The notes under the pieces are model-generated. The model was given only the letters and a program-made list of their open reading frames with translations. It was not told the DNA's origin and did not search any database. 64,000 bases of DNA from positions 5,147,847 through 5,211,846 of the forward strand of contig NC_133223.1 of assembly GCF_040436345.1 (NCBI RefSeq), read 5' to 3'. Both the position numbers and the translations under genes were made by a program. The DNA comes from Pagrus major (lineage: Eukaryota > Chordata > Actinopteri > Spariformes > Sparidae). Shown here piece by piece: positions 23,797 through 36,105 of this stretch (positions are counted from its first letter, which is position 1; each line of letters starts with the position of its first letter).

Positions 23797-25984
23797 ATGG
23801 GAAAGGTTTGTGTCCAGCTTTACATACAAATGAAGAAAAATGTGTGAAACATGATGGTTAAACAAATGAAATAAGATGAACGTGACATGCTGATTTATCC
23901 CTTTCCATCAGATTATCTTCTATGAGGACAGAAACTTTGGAGGCCGTCACTATGAGTGCATGAGTGACTGTGCCGACCTGCACTCCATGTTTGATCGCTG
24001 CCGCTCCATCCGGGTGGAGAGTGGCATGTTCATGATCTACGACCGTGCCAGCTTCATGGGAAACCAGTACTTCATGAGGAGGGGGGACTACTCTGACTAC
24101 ATAGGCATGACTGGCCTGAATGACTGTGTCAGGTCCTGCCGCATGATCCCCATGGTAAGGCCTTCTGTAAAGTAATATACTCATTTTTTATCTTTGTCAT
24201 CATGATCCAAATAATGAAAAAGGAGTCAGGGGTTCCCAACAACACTAACCAGACATATATGAAGCATAGTGAAATCCTAATGCAGTCCAAACTACTGTAC
24301 AATACACATGAGAATCAAAACATAACTCACCATGGCTAAGTGGTTGGGAACCCCTACTCTTTATAATACAGTGTAGATAAAAATTGTGTCGGGTGCTCAA
24401 ACGTGAAAAAGAGTCCTTCAATAACCAGAGGCAATCCAGGCACTCCAAATATGAGAAAAAGTATCAGATATTAATTGAAACAAATCAAAATATTAAAAGG
24501 CTGTTATTATAATGGATATATCATTAATCTAATGATTTAGCCATTATAATAAAAGCTATTCAATATATCCTTCCTCGTTTGATAGGTTTACTTATATACT
24601 TAGTGTCTGGATTGCCTGTGGTTTTTTCAAATTATTCAAATAATGTCACATTACATTAGTGAACCTCTTAATTGTGTACCTTGCTGCCTTCAAGCTTTGT
24701 GACAGACAAAAGTCAAGTTGTAATTGTTGCTTCTTCTCCTCATCTGCCCTTGCATTGATAATAAAGGGGATTCACCACTTCATTTACGGAATATTTAAGC
24801 CGCTTCTCCCCGAAATGGAACATACTTTTGTAACATAACTCTTTAACCAAACACCTTTGTCTTTACTGACTTAGTTTCTTCCCAGGTATCAAGAGTTGGC
24901 TTTAAGTGCAGTTTAGTTTAGTGCAATTTGTATTCTCAAATTTGAAGAAATTGCTTTAAAAGAGGATTCATATTTTAGACAATTTAGAGATTCATATTTG
25001 TTCCGTAAAAATGAAGCTACTGCGAGCAGGTGGTGGCTTATCATCTATCAGCAATCCTTAAATAACATGTTATGTCTTGTATATTTAATTTGTTCACAAA
25101 CCAAAATGTAAAAACAACAGAAAAATATATTATATATATATATATAAAAATATATAATTTGTTACCTTTGGATGGAGCCAGGCTAGCTGTTCTTCCCTGT
25201 TTCTAGTCTTTATGCTAAGCTAAGCTAACTAGCTGCTCATGGCAGCTTTATTTTTACAATACACAAGTGTTGTATCATTCTTCTCAACTCAACACAGTAA
25301 ATATTAGCGTATTTCCCCAAATTTCGAACTGTTGCTTAAAAAAAATGTATATGCATTAAAGGACCAGTATGTCGTATTTATGGCATCTAGTGTAAAGTTG
25401 CACATTGATTGAAACATGGCAGTGCAAAATAGCAGACTCTGTAGAAGAGGAGATATAAAATGCTCGTTCTTAGGAAATGAAGACAAAACAATTCTTAGTT
25501 TCAGTTGATTATACAAAATAAGAACATAATTATGAATACTATATCCTATTTCTGCTGATAGATCCTCCTAAATCCTTCACACTGGACATTTAATAAGGAA
25601 AAATTATCTTTGACATTAAAATTCATAATTATGAACAATGGGATGGCTTCATCATCTAAGAACATCTGACTTTTGATGAGATATGACCTGTGACCCTCCT
25701 GCCCTCTGCAGCATAGTGGCAGCTTCAGGTTGAGGCTGTATGAGCATTTTGACATGGGAGGTGAGATGATGGAGCTGATGGATGACTGCCCCAACCTCAT
25801 GGAACGTTTCCGTCTCTCCAACTTCAACTCCTGCAACGTGATGGACGGCCACTGGCTCCTATACGAGCAGCCCAACTACAGGGGACGTCACTACTACCTG
25901 ACGCCCGGCCAGTACAAGAGTTTCAGTGACTGGAGGGGAAACAACTCAAGGGTCGGCTCCATCAGGCGACTCATGGATCTCTAA
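23797..25984 (+). CDS. Gamma-crystallin 2 (gammaM type)
   Basis: Exons 23797-23805 (MGK), 23912-24154 and 25712-25984 encode 174 residues. The N-terminal domain ([16 protein letters not shown] to RSCRMIPM) has no tryptophan; [13 protein letters not shown] replaces the usual [13 protein letters not shown]. The C-terminal domain keeps two (GHW, SDWRG). Splice sites are consensus and the frame is open. Intron 2 is 1.56 kb and carries two MITEs (about 24219-24363 and 25361-25588). Poly(A) signal AATAAA at about 26040. A structural lens protein of the fish gammaM class; the exact paralogue name cannot be given. Confidence 0.9.
24219..24363. mobile_element. Small hAT-like MITE in crystallin 2 intron
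   Basis: AAGGAGTCAGGGGTTCCCAA is mirrored by TTGGGAACCCCTACTCTTT about 110 bp later, a typical short non-autonomous hAT element. Confidence 0.65.
25361..25588. mobile_element. MITE, diverged relative of the 11157-11458 element
   Basis: GGACCAGTATGTCGTATTTATGGCATCTAG at the left (30 bp, same order of words as the sgo2 copy) and CCTAAATCCTTCACACTGGAC at the right. Shares the GTTTCAG and ATTATAC words in the interior with the other copy. Confidence 0.65.
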
Positions 25985-26049
25985 AGACAGAAGAACGGTT
26001 CTTGTGAAATGTCTGTTCTTTGCCGTGTTTCACACGCTGAATAAAATGG

Positions 26050-27110
26050 CGTCAGTGCTCAAGTGTATTCAGTTTTGTTCTTGCTCTCTGCGTTTGGAGG
26101 GCATGTTTCCCCATGGGGATGTGATGGGATCATGGCCCGACTTCCTGACTCTCATCAGAGGTTTGAATAAAATACTGCAAGCACTGACAGTTACTACACC
26201 GAGACTCCAGCGTTATCTATTGTAGAGCTGCCTGTCCCACTCACTCATTGTATTTTTCATTGCCATAAACTGTATATCTTTAGACCTTTCAGTTTCCTGT
26301 AGTAGTTGTTTTTGAGCTTTTGATCACATCATATGATCTTCATCAAGATATATTTTGCAGTTGTCATGGAATTGTGTTTCTAATTCAAGCAGTGTGTAGT
26401 GACTCTGTATGAGTATTTATTTGGACTGAAATGAACCCCTCCACCAGAGGTCAGTGGTAGACAGTTTTAATGCTAGATAATGTAAGGTCAAACTAACATG
26501 CTGCTGACAAAAAAGAGTCAGAAATACTCATTTGTACCCAGCTGTACTGAACAGTATATTAATATGAGAATTCAAATTTGAAAATATCATATCTACACAG
26601 CTTTCAAATGATATGTATTTGGGATAGTCATTGTTAAAAGACTTCCTTTGCTATGAATAGCATTGTTATCTGGAAATATATCATTTTACAACACATTATT
26701 CTACAACCAGACAAAAGAGAACAAAGTGGTAATGTGACATTAACACTGTAATGTAAATCTAAACTTTGGAAACAGTTTTGATATTAAAATTGGGAAATAA
26801 AGAAGCAATGTAAGCCTCTTCTCAAAGCTAAAGAGATGAAAAAAAACCCCCATCCATACCAAGAACTTAAACGATGCCAGAAATCATCCATAAGAATAAT
26901 CCAGAAAATAAAAAAACATTGCCTGATTTCAGGAGTAGTACACAAACGCCACCCATTCAGTGACGACAAAGAGTGCAGGACTGTATCATACAAAAACCTC
27001 CGGCCACAACACCACACCAACTCCATACAACCTGTCAGCTCTCACCTGACAAACATAACTCCTAAACATCTCTTCAGGATAACACAGTGCCTCAAATGCC
27101 AAAGATTCCT
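26050..27110 (+). other. Spacer between crystallin genes 2 and 3
   Basis: No recognised gene. An ORF at 26836-27126 is lysine/histidine-rich without family resemblance and is probably chance. Confidence 0.5.
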
Positions 27111-27114
27111 GACT

Positions 27115-27239
27115 ATTACAATATGAATGACACATGCAGAGTCTGCATTTCACATTCACTATATATGTAACAGGTGGGAGTCTTCAAAGAGCTGGATGAA
27201 TCAAACAGGGCAAGGCACGGAGCAGGCAAAGCGGCCATC
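27115..27239 (+). promoter_or_regulatory. Proximal promoter of crystallin gene 3
   Basis: A diverged form of the shared motif, ATATGAATGACAC, at about 27121-27133, and a TATA-like CTATATATG at about 27158. The motif is weaker than in its neighbours. Confidence 0.5.
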
Positions 27240-30200
27240 ATGGGGAAGGTAAACATCATGGCTCCTAGCACACACTCCCAGGAGGGGGGAGGGGGGTTAC
27301 AGTATGCTATTCATGCTGATGTGCAACCAGGCCTCCAGGTTTTTCTTTTGAATTCTTTATCATCTTTTTCAATAATTACTGTTTTTTTCTTCAAATTAAA
27401 AGAGGAGACAGTGGATTGATTGATTAAATTAAAACTTGAAAATAACCAGAATAGGGATAATTAAGCAGAAAAATGAAAAATGTACAATATATTTGTTTGT
27501 GTTGATCAGGTTTTGCAGCAGATCTCTCTCTCTCTTTCTCTCTCTCTCTCTCCCCCCCATATATATATAAAAGGAAAAATCTAATTTGAAACAAAATCAT
27601 TACAATTTCCACATCTAGATCATTTTCTACGAGGACAAGAACTTCTCTGGGTGCCATTTTGAGTGCAGTGATGACTGTGCAGACCTGATGTGCCACATCA
27701 AACACTGCAGATCCATTCAGGTGGAAAGTGGCAGCTTCATGATCTATGAAAAACCCAACTACAATGGCAACCAGTACTACCTGAAGAGAGGAGACTATCC
27801 TGACTACCAACACTGGATGGGTGTCAACGACTCTGTCAGCTCCTGTTACCTCATATCCACGGTGAGCTATTGTTTCTGGGCAAAGCCAAGAACCTGTACA
27901 CGGACCAGGGCTATACAGATACATTAGTTGAATTATAGATTGAGGTATAGGCCTATAATTTTTATCAAACAGCCTCTTGGGTGTTGGTATGATCATTTCA
28001 CAATGGTAAAGCTATTGAGTGGTGTAGGAATGACAGATTTTTGTAGGCCAACCCCCGAAGTTAGCATTGCCCTGGTCCCCTAGTCAAAAATGGGATGGGA
28101 TTTCTTTAAGATTATTGTCGAAAATAAGCTCTGTGGCAAACAAGTTTGTGATACTTTTGTTCAGCAAGATAATCTAAATAGATAAACACCACTTTTATGA
28201 ATTTCGAAGTGTAAATTAAATCTAGCAGTAAAAAGCTAATGTTAGCCTATAAACAGACGACATCACGGTCACATGACTTAAACGTCACCACCACTAAGCA
28301 ACTTACTACACAATTACTATACAGGTTTTCTATAAACTGATCAATGTACAAGTTATAAAGTTAGCATTAGAATAGTTTGTAACTAAAGTTGGCCTGTGAA
28401 GACGGACTAGGGAGTAGATGAGTCTCTGTGTTCACTGTGATGACGTTTAATGTCTGTGACAACTTCTGTTGTCTAATTTAGCCACTTGGTAGCAACCACT
28501 GTTTTTAAGACAGGTAAATGCTTTATAATTTAGTTGTGGAACTTTTAATCATGTATTTTATGTCATAGAAGAAAATGTGTAAATATCTTAAGCTTGTTGG
28601 AACCACAGACCTTCTTTCAGCCATTTAAACTCATTCCAAAAAACCCATTGACTTGAGACGAGGGAACCGGAAGACCAAAAATGCTAACTGATTTCCAGGT
28701 TTTAAGACTCATTACTAAACCACTGTATTGTGTAGCTATTGTAACTTTAGTCAACTACAAAGTCTACAGCTATGCTAATGGCTCTAGACTGTACTTCAGC
28801 ACAACACTGATTTGAGCAAAAGGCTAATGTCAGCATGCTTGTTGTGACAATGCTAACATGCTGATGCTAACAGATATGTTCACCATCTTAAATTAGTGTG
28901 TTAGCATGTCACTACTGTTGATTTGATGGAGATTTCCTTGTCTGACCTTAACAATTCATCCTTACAAAGATTCTTCTTTTGGGAAATTGCAGTATATTTC
29001 AGCCATGAACATGGTTGTAAAAGAGGTTGAGTTCAGAGGCGTATAGCTGCCCCACATCAGAGCCTACATGGATGACCTCACTGTTACTACATCCTCTGTA
29101 CCAGGCAGCAGGTGCATACATCAAGGACTGGAGAGGCTTATCAAGTGGGTGAAGATGAGCTTCAAGCCAGCCAATTCCAGGTCAGACGCCATCCAGACAT
29201 CCATCAAGGAGCTAGAGACCTGGCTCAGCAGACAAGTCGGGACTGCCAGGAAAATTCAAGTCCTGGATTTACCAACATGGCATCCTTCCCCGCATTCTCT
29301 GGCCTCTGCTGGTTTATGATGTACCTATCACTTCAATAGAGCAATGGAGAGGAAGATCAGCCGACACATTTTCAGGTGGTTTGGCTTACCATGCAGCCTA
29401 AGCAGCGCAGCTCTGTACAGGAGGAATAACATCCTACAGCTTCCATTCAACAGCATCATGCAAGAGTTCAAGGTCTCCTGGACTAGAGAGGCACTGCAGT
29501 ACCGAGACTCCAAAGACCCAAAAGTCTCAGTGGCCCGTATTGAGATCCATATACTGGCTGGAAATGGAGTGCCACTCAGGAGCTGGAGACAGCACAAGCA
29601 AGGCTGAGGCACAAGGCAGTGGTGGGGGCAGTGGCGAAGGGAAGAGCAGGCTTTGAAAGCTCTCCATCACCTCAGTACAACAAGGCCCAGGGCAAGGAGA
29701 GGAGGCAACTTGTTCAGGAGGAAGTGAGAGCAGCAGTAGATGAAACAAGAACAAGCAGAATGGCAGGCATGAGATAGCAGGGGGCATGAATGGGATGGGA
29801 GCGTGTGATGGAGTGAGAGCTTACCTGGACTGACATCTGGCGAGCAGAGCACCTGCGCATAAAATTCCTGATCCAAGCTGTGTATGACACCCTTCCCAGC
29901 CTGGCCAACCTCCAGCTCTGGGGCAGGGCTGAGACACCTTCCTGCCCTCTCTGCTCTGGGAGAGGAGCACTCAAGCACATCCTGAGCAGCTGCCCGAAGG
30001 CCCTGGGGGATGGTTGCTACCGCTGGCAACATGACCAGGTGCTGAAGGCACTGGCCGAGAGTCTCTCCTAAGCCACAACAAATAGCAGGCACCACTGCCC
30101 CCCCAGAAAGTACATGGATTGAGAGCAACTCAAACCACAATGCAGAGCTTCTAAAAGTCTAGTTACCACAGCATTGGCAGTTGGTGGTCGACCTGGGCAG

Positions 30201-32344
30201 GCAACTCAAGTTCCTGGCACACATCGCAGTGACATCTTTGCGACCAGACATCGTAATTTTTTTTAGAAGCCACTAAACAACTTGCTCTGATTGAAAGGAA
30301 GAATGCCAAGCACCAGGGACTCGTAGAGGAATGCTGGAAACAGGGCTGGAGAGCATACTGCCATCCAGCAGAAGTAGGTTGCAGAGGCTTTGCTGGCCGC
30401 TCTCTCTACAGAGCCTCCACCTGGCTGGGCATGAGCAGGCCGATGAAGAAAACAGCCAGAGGGGTTGCAACAGAAGCAGCAGAGAGGGTCTGCAGGTGGC
30501 TGTGGGTGTGGGCTGAGGGGTGATCCGTTGACTAATGCTGCCTTGGACGCAAGTTGGGGCCTGATCAACCCTGGCTGGGTCACCTAGGTGATGGTATATG
30601 ATGTTGCAAGACCCGAAACACCCAACGAACCCAGGAAACATCACCGATAATGCGTCCCAGTGCATCTGTAGGATGTATCATTCACCAATAGAAGTCTTTG
30701 ACATAACTTCAAATCAGCTATGTCTTCCCATTCTGTCAATAATTTGAATCTTTTTTTTAAGATTTAAATGCAAATTCTTACATACTGCACTTTTAAGAAT
30801 AAAATTGTTGGGGGAAACTAAAAGTGTGTTATTTGGCATGAAAACAGTAAAATTTGAAGATTGTAACTTTGGTTAAAACAACTACAAAGTCTCCAGCTAT
30901 GCTGATGGTTCTGTGAGACTGTACTTACACACAAAAGTGATTTGAGCTAAAAGGCCAATGTCAGCATGCTAACATGCTTGCTGTGACAATGCTAACATGC
31001 TGATGCTAACAGATATGTTCAACATATTAAGCTCTGGTAATGGCTCTGTGAGATCGAACTTAGGCACAGCAGTGATTTGAGCCTAAGGCTAACGTCATCA
31101 TCCTGATATATGGCAATGCTAACATGCTGATGTTACACCATGTTAATGTAGTGTGTTAGCATGCTAAAATTGGCAATTCAGCTCTTTAACACCAACACAT
31201 CCTCGTACCTAAATGACTAAATAGACAAATTGTCAGTGTCTCTCATTACAACATATTTCACCATTCTCAAAACAACATTACAGCATACCAGCGATACATG
31301 ACTTTCATCATAAAGTTGCAGTTTGGTTAGGTTTAGACAGTAAAACTACTTGGTTAGCTTTAGGAAAATATTTTGTTTTTAGATTAAAACTACTATGTTT
31401 CTGTAACTTCTGTTACAAACATACCTACGTTCACTTGTATTATGTTATGTATGTGACGTAACTTCACTACATCAGTAAGATGAAAGAACTCACCACTCAC
31501 TTCTGGTTTCTCACTGGACAAAAACAGCGCTCTCCTGAATGAAAGTCCTGTGCTTGTTTAACTCAACCGTCCATCCTCATCTTCCTCCCTATACAAAGGT
31601 TTCAGTCTTTATACTGCGTCTCCCCACTTTGTTGCTTTGATTCATCATCTGGGGACTATGAATGTCTGTACAATTTATCATTCATCCAATGGTAGTTCAG
31701 CTGTTTCAGTTTGGACAAAAGTTGTGAGCCAACCATCTGACATCCAACTTGTTTTGTATCAGCTTTAAAAAAACTCTATACATTTTATTTTTAAATTATT
31801 CATTATTTACTGTGTGGTGTTATACAACAGTTTTTATTATTCTAAAATGATTGTGACGGTATGTATTGTAGGGGTCTTTATTTATATAGTTAAAAAATCT
31901 TTCAATGATTCATTATTTAGCGGATAGTTTATATAATATAGCACAACAAATCATTACAGCTACATTAAAAATAGCACAGAGGAAAAATGTATTACCATAA
32001 AAAATGTATAAACCATGCCTGGATCTGTTTCTCCGTGCTTTACTAATGATTCCCCTCTCATTTAAAATCAGGAGCCTGGGTTGTTCAACATGCGCCTGTA
32101 TGAGCGCATCGAGTTCGGAGGTCAGGTCATGGACCTGGTGGAGGACTGCCCCGATGTCATGGACGTCTTCCACATAAATGACATCTTCTCCTGCAATGTG
32201 ACCAGCGGCAACTGGCTCTTCTATGAGCAACCAAACTACCAGGGCAGGATGTTCCTGATAAGGCCGGGAGAGTACAAGAGGTTCAGTGAGTGGGGCGGCA
32301 GGAACGCAAGGGTCGGCTCCATCAGACGCATTGTGGACTATTGA
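27240..32344 (+). CDS. Gamma-crystallin 3 (divergent, very long intron 2)
   Basis: Exons 27240-27248 (MGK), 27619-27861 and 32072-32344 encode 174 residues. The N-domain is divergent: GCHFECSDDC, LMCHIKHCRSIQVESGSFMIYEK, and SSCYLIST at the exon end in place of the usual RSCRMIPM. The C-domain keeps LYERIEFGGQ, YEQPNYQG and RPGEYKRFSEWGG. It has three tryptophans. Frame and splice sites are intact, so it looks functional, but it has diverged faster than its neighbours. Intron 2 is 4.2 kb and holds a LINE relic and dispersed repeats. Poly(A) signal AATAAA at 32632-32637. Confidence 0.85.
27520..27570. repeat. (TC)n tract and short (AT)n in crystallin 3 intron 1
   Basis: CTCTCTCT-rich tract followed by CCCCCC and ATATATATA, close to the exon 2 acceptor; it extends the pyrimidine-rich context. 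Confidence 0.8.
28757..28915. repeat. GCTAACATGCTGATGCTAAC repeat, copy A
   Basis: The unit runs from CAAAGTCTACAGCTATGCTAATGG to GATATGTTCACCATCTTAA. A close copy recurs at about 30885-31030 beyond the LINE relic, and a third, partial one at about 31030-31170. No coding content. Confidence 0.7.
29040..30660 (+). mobile_element. 5'-truncated LINE of the restriction-like-endonuclease type
   Basis: Reading along the plus strand, IRAYMDDLTVTT (about 29056) holds the YxDD reverse-transcriptase box. Then come segments typical of the thumb (WFGLPCSLSSAALY), a CCHC-like zinc knuckle CPLCSGRGALKHILSSC at about 29942, and LRPDIV at about 30230 from the endonuclease domain. This order (RT, CCHC, PD-type endonuclease) is that of early-branching non-LTR elements such as R2, R4, NeSL and HERO. 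The frame is broken several times and the 5' half is missing, so it is inactive. Confidence 0.7.
30885..31170. repeat. GCTAACATGCTGATGCTAAC repeat, copies B and C
   Basis: Copy B (about 30885-31025) closely matches the block at 28757. Copy C (about 31030-31170) is a diverged partial copy beginning near GGCTCTGTGAGATCG. Together they flank the LINE relic on its right. Confidence 0.65.
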
Positions 32345-33114
32345 TCTGTTCTGAAGGATCCTGCTTGGAGATTTTGGAAAGTCTTCAATGTCAGACAATA
32401 TAAAGTATAACATACTGTCGTGAGGCTCAGTGACAAAGACTGAGCCTCACAAATTTTACTTTGAGGATAAAGACAAAATCCTAGTGTCCCACAAAAGTTT
32501 GGATATATTATATCAGGTTGAATCGCTGATGTTAGTATGGACTGAAAAAAATGGACTCGCCATATATCAAGAGCACAAACAACAACAGAAAGCGTTTTTG
32601 GACCTGTTCTTGATCAAACACTCTCCATCGTAATAAAGCAATTGCAAAATGGAGTCTTCATAGTCCATTCAGTTATGACAAGGACCTCAGACATTTAAAA
32701 ATACAGCATGAATTGTCAATACTGTAGCCCGGTAGGACTAAGTAAGCTATTGTACAATTACAATGATTATGTCTTATCCATGATGAGTGAGAGATATGTA
32801 AGAAGTAATATTCAACATCTTATTTTTGCTAAGAATCATGTTGGCCAATTTCCACTCCATATCAAAAAAAAAAAAAAATCAATATCTCTTTACCAGATAG
32901 ATTGTACACATGATCATGTGTCAGCCCTATTAAATATCAATTTAATCTTGCTGATGCTGTGGAGTAAACACTCCATCGTCTATTGTACAGTGGCATTTTC
33001 TCGTACTAAATTGTGATGAACATGGACGAAAGAACAATAACTCATCACACACCAAGAGTCATCTATACATAAACAGATCCCCCCACGCCCCTCATCCATC
33101 ATCACTGTGAGGGA

Positions 33115-33251
33115 TATATTTGAATGACAATACTTTATGCTGTGCAATCACACAGCTGTCCTTTCTTTTTTTTTTTTTTTTTTTTATAAAGCACAGTGGC
33201 TTGGCTCAGGAACAGCATTGACCAGTAATACAGTCTGATGCCAACATAACC
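33115..33251 (+). promoter_or_regulatory. Proximal promoter of crystallin gene 4
   Basis: TTTGAATGACAATAC at 33119-33133, then a poly-T tract at about 33165-33185 and TATA box TATAAA at 33185-33190. The motif-to-TATA distance (66 bp) is longer than in the other genes because of the T tract. Confidence 0.7.
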
Positions 33252-34126
33252 ATGGGAAAGGTAAAGAAAATTAAATGTTATGGATTTACCCACACTTTCT
33301 ACACACCTGTATTTAATGAATATTTCTAGAAATCGTGAGGTTTTTTTTAGTAGTTTTTGTATCTCTGCTCTACTAGACCTTCACAACCCTGTTAAAAACG
33401 GAAACTTTCCTTGTGTGTGTGCAATGATTGCTTTTGCAGATCATATTTTACGAAGACAGAAACTTTCAAGGGCGCTCTCATGAGTGCATTGGCGACTCTG
33501 CCGACCTTCACTCCTACTTCAACAGATGTAACTCCATCAGGGTGGAGAGTGGCTGCTTCATGATCTATGAGAGGCCCAACTACATGGGCAACCAGTACTA
33601 CCTCAAAAGAGGAGAGTACTCTGATAACCAGCGTGTGATTGGAATGAATGACTGCGTTAGATCTTGCCGTATGATCCCCCAGGTAGGTCGTAAATACTGA
33701 GATTTTGTTTAAAGGTCCTCATAGACCAATGTAGTATGTTTTTGTTGTATTAAATGCTTGACGCTTAAAAAACAACTGAAATATCTCTGGATATCAATGA
33801 GATGTATTATTGTACTGGAAATATTAACAGAGTTTTTCATCCTGTGCTAGCACCGAGGCTCCTACAGGATGAGGCTTTACGAACGCTCCGACATGAGCGG
33901 CCAGATGCATGAGCTGGAGGATGACTGTCCAAATGTCCAGGACCGCCTCAACATGTCTGACTTCAACTCCTGTAATGTGATGGATGGCCACTGGCTGCTG
34001 TACGACCAACCCAACTACAAGGGCAGAGCATACTATCTGAGGCCTGGAGAGTACAGGAGATACAGCGACTGGGGAGGCGTCAGCCCGAAAGTCGGTTCCC
34101 TCAGAAGAATCACTGACTTCAACTGA
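33252..34126 (+). CDS. Gamma-crystallin 4 (gammaM type, compact)
   Basis: Exons 33252-33260 (MGK), 33440-33682 and 33851-34126 encode 175 residues in under 900 bp. N-domain motif [16 protein letters not shown]; in the next segment GDSAD replaces the usual SDCAD, so a cysteine is lost. [12 protein letters not shown] is unusual where SDYQRWMG or SDYQRMMG is normal. Two tryptophans remain, both in the C-domain (GHW, SDWGG). Poly(A) signals AATAAA at about 34182 and 34198. A structural lens protein. Confidence 0.92.
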
Positions 34127-34229
34127 AGTCAAGCTTTGCTAAAATGCATCTTTCTCTGAGTTTAACTGTCTGTTTTCCCAATAAACTTTTACTGCTCAAT
34201 AAAACATTGTTTTATTCTGTTTATCTGCC

Positions 34230-36000
34230 AGCTGTGTGGTTTGTTACCTCACAATTGGCACCTAGGTCTCTAGAAAGAATAACTACTCCAAAGCTTTATT
34301 ATTATTTTATAAAATACTTCTAGAATTTATGAGTGCAGATTTATCCTTCCAGTTGTTACAGTAGGGAAAAATATCTACTGTCAGGCATCTGTGGGCTACT
34401 CACTGTAGCTACCACAGCTTCTGGTTAGCTTGTTCCCTCTAGTTTAATCTCCTCTATGTTTAGGCATACCATACTGAACAATGCCAGAATTGCCCTTTCC
34501 CACCCTGTGCCCCCAATGGGATTAACTGGTCTCTGCTGGCAGAATTTATCCATATGATTGGTGTTAAACACAGAACACTGCATAGAGAGCACAGCAGCAC
34601 AGATTGTGTGGGACAGGAAACACGAAAAGGTGACCTGAATGTCACAAATGCAATGATTCTGGACAGACATAACAGCAAATGACAGAATATGAGATCAAAA
34701 GTAAAAGATCAGGATGGATCCTTTACTACTGATCAAAGCAGGACACAGGCGCTGTCTCAAATATGTTACAAATAGTATAAGCACATATTTGTAAATGCAC
34801 AGTGGGAAAACAATTTCAACTCCACGCTTAAAATGAAAATAATAGTAATACCAAATCAAAAATAAAGAAAAGATAAAAATTAATTAAGATGTCATTTGTA
34901 TGACAAACATAAACCTATCACACTATTGATATATTTTAACATACACCTATAGATTATGAGAATCATACACATTCTGTTCCGAGTTGTCTTAATATAAATG
35001 TTAGGAACAATCATCCAAATGTGTTATTTTTTGGCGGAAAAAAGGGTTCCCACAAAAATCAAAGTTTCTTTTTATTTTAAGCATCCTGTATTCATTACAA
35101 AATGACTAGAATTAAATTATTTTATGTAACTAAATAATATTAAATGTTGATGTGAACATTAGTAACATTAGTACTCAATAAAATGTAAACATAAATCTAA
35201 GTTTACATTTTAAGATAGAAATAGTACTACATTACAGGTGTATGTTGATAGACAGGATGAAGAAACAGAAAGGTTGCTACATATCCTTTGTGGTCCCTAC
35301 AATCAAATCAAACTATCACTGGCCACTATGACACCATGGAAAGTACTTTACAGGATAGGTAAGTTTATGTAATTAAACTTACAATACACACCCAACATGT
35401 GGTGAACAAAGTCATAGTCATACAGTAATAGTCATTACTAGCTGTAGCTGGACCAAAAATAGAGACCAAATGAAAGTCTTCAAAAAGTCAAACATGGCTG
35501 TGATACATCAAGGGAATTGTAGTCCATTATGTTGAGACAAGACAGTTAACACAATGCTGTACCACACCTGAACTTGGGAGTAAATGTGGAGTTAGTAAAT
35601 TAAGTAAAAGTTGCATCCCACACACATACAGCTGACATACAAACTGCGTGTAAAAATAATGATGTACAAATTCCAAATAAAATCTTTGTGTCCGGTGGAG
35701 CATACAGAGCGAAGGCACAGTATACACTTACTTATTTGCATACAGTGGGGTTGCTCAGGTAGAGCATTAGGGAGAGAGAATGGCTTCCTGCTCTGTTACG
35801 CAACATATTTAATGCGAAAGGGCTGTTCCATATTGTTCTGCAGCCATTGTCCACTGGATGTGTGGATACCATACTAGTCTTTTCCTTTGTCCATGCAAGT
35901 CAAAACACCAAACCAGTTAATTATTTATCCTTTTTTTCAAATACAAATCCATATTTCTGACCCAATGTTGTGCTCCAACAAAAAGGTAAACATGTGCCAG
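34230..36000 (+). other. Spacer between crystallin genes 4 and 5
   Basis: No gene, RNA or clear repeat recognised. AT-rich, with no ORF resembling a known family. Confidence 0.5.
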
Positions 36001-36021
36001 TAGCCTTCAATTATAACTATG

Positions 36022-36105
36022 AGAGAATTTGAATAACAATACTTTGTTTGTCAAGAGGTAGTATAAAAAGCCGTGAAAACATGGGGAATCTCTCCAACGG
36101 AGACC
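36022..36105 (+). promoter_or_regulatory. Proximal promoter of crystallin gene 5
   Basis: TTTGAATAACAATAC at about 36028-36042 and a TATA box TATAAAA at 36062-36068, 34 bp apart from start to start. Confidence 0.75.

Noticed and set aside
26836-27126. 96-residue plus-strand ORF upstream of crystallin 3
   Set aside because: No family resemblance, low-complexity Lys/His composition, and it overlaps the promoter of gene 3.
27424-27996. 190-residue minus-strand ORF
   Set aside because: Antisense shadow of crystallin 3 exon 2 extended through the TC tract.
31913-32413. 166-residue minus-strand ORF
   Set aside because: It lies antisense to crystallin 3 exon 3 and mirrors its codon bias; similar antisense ORFs oppose most crystallin exons.
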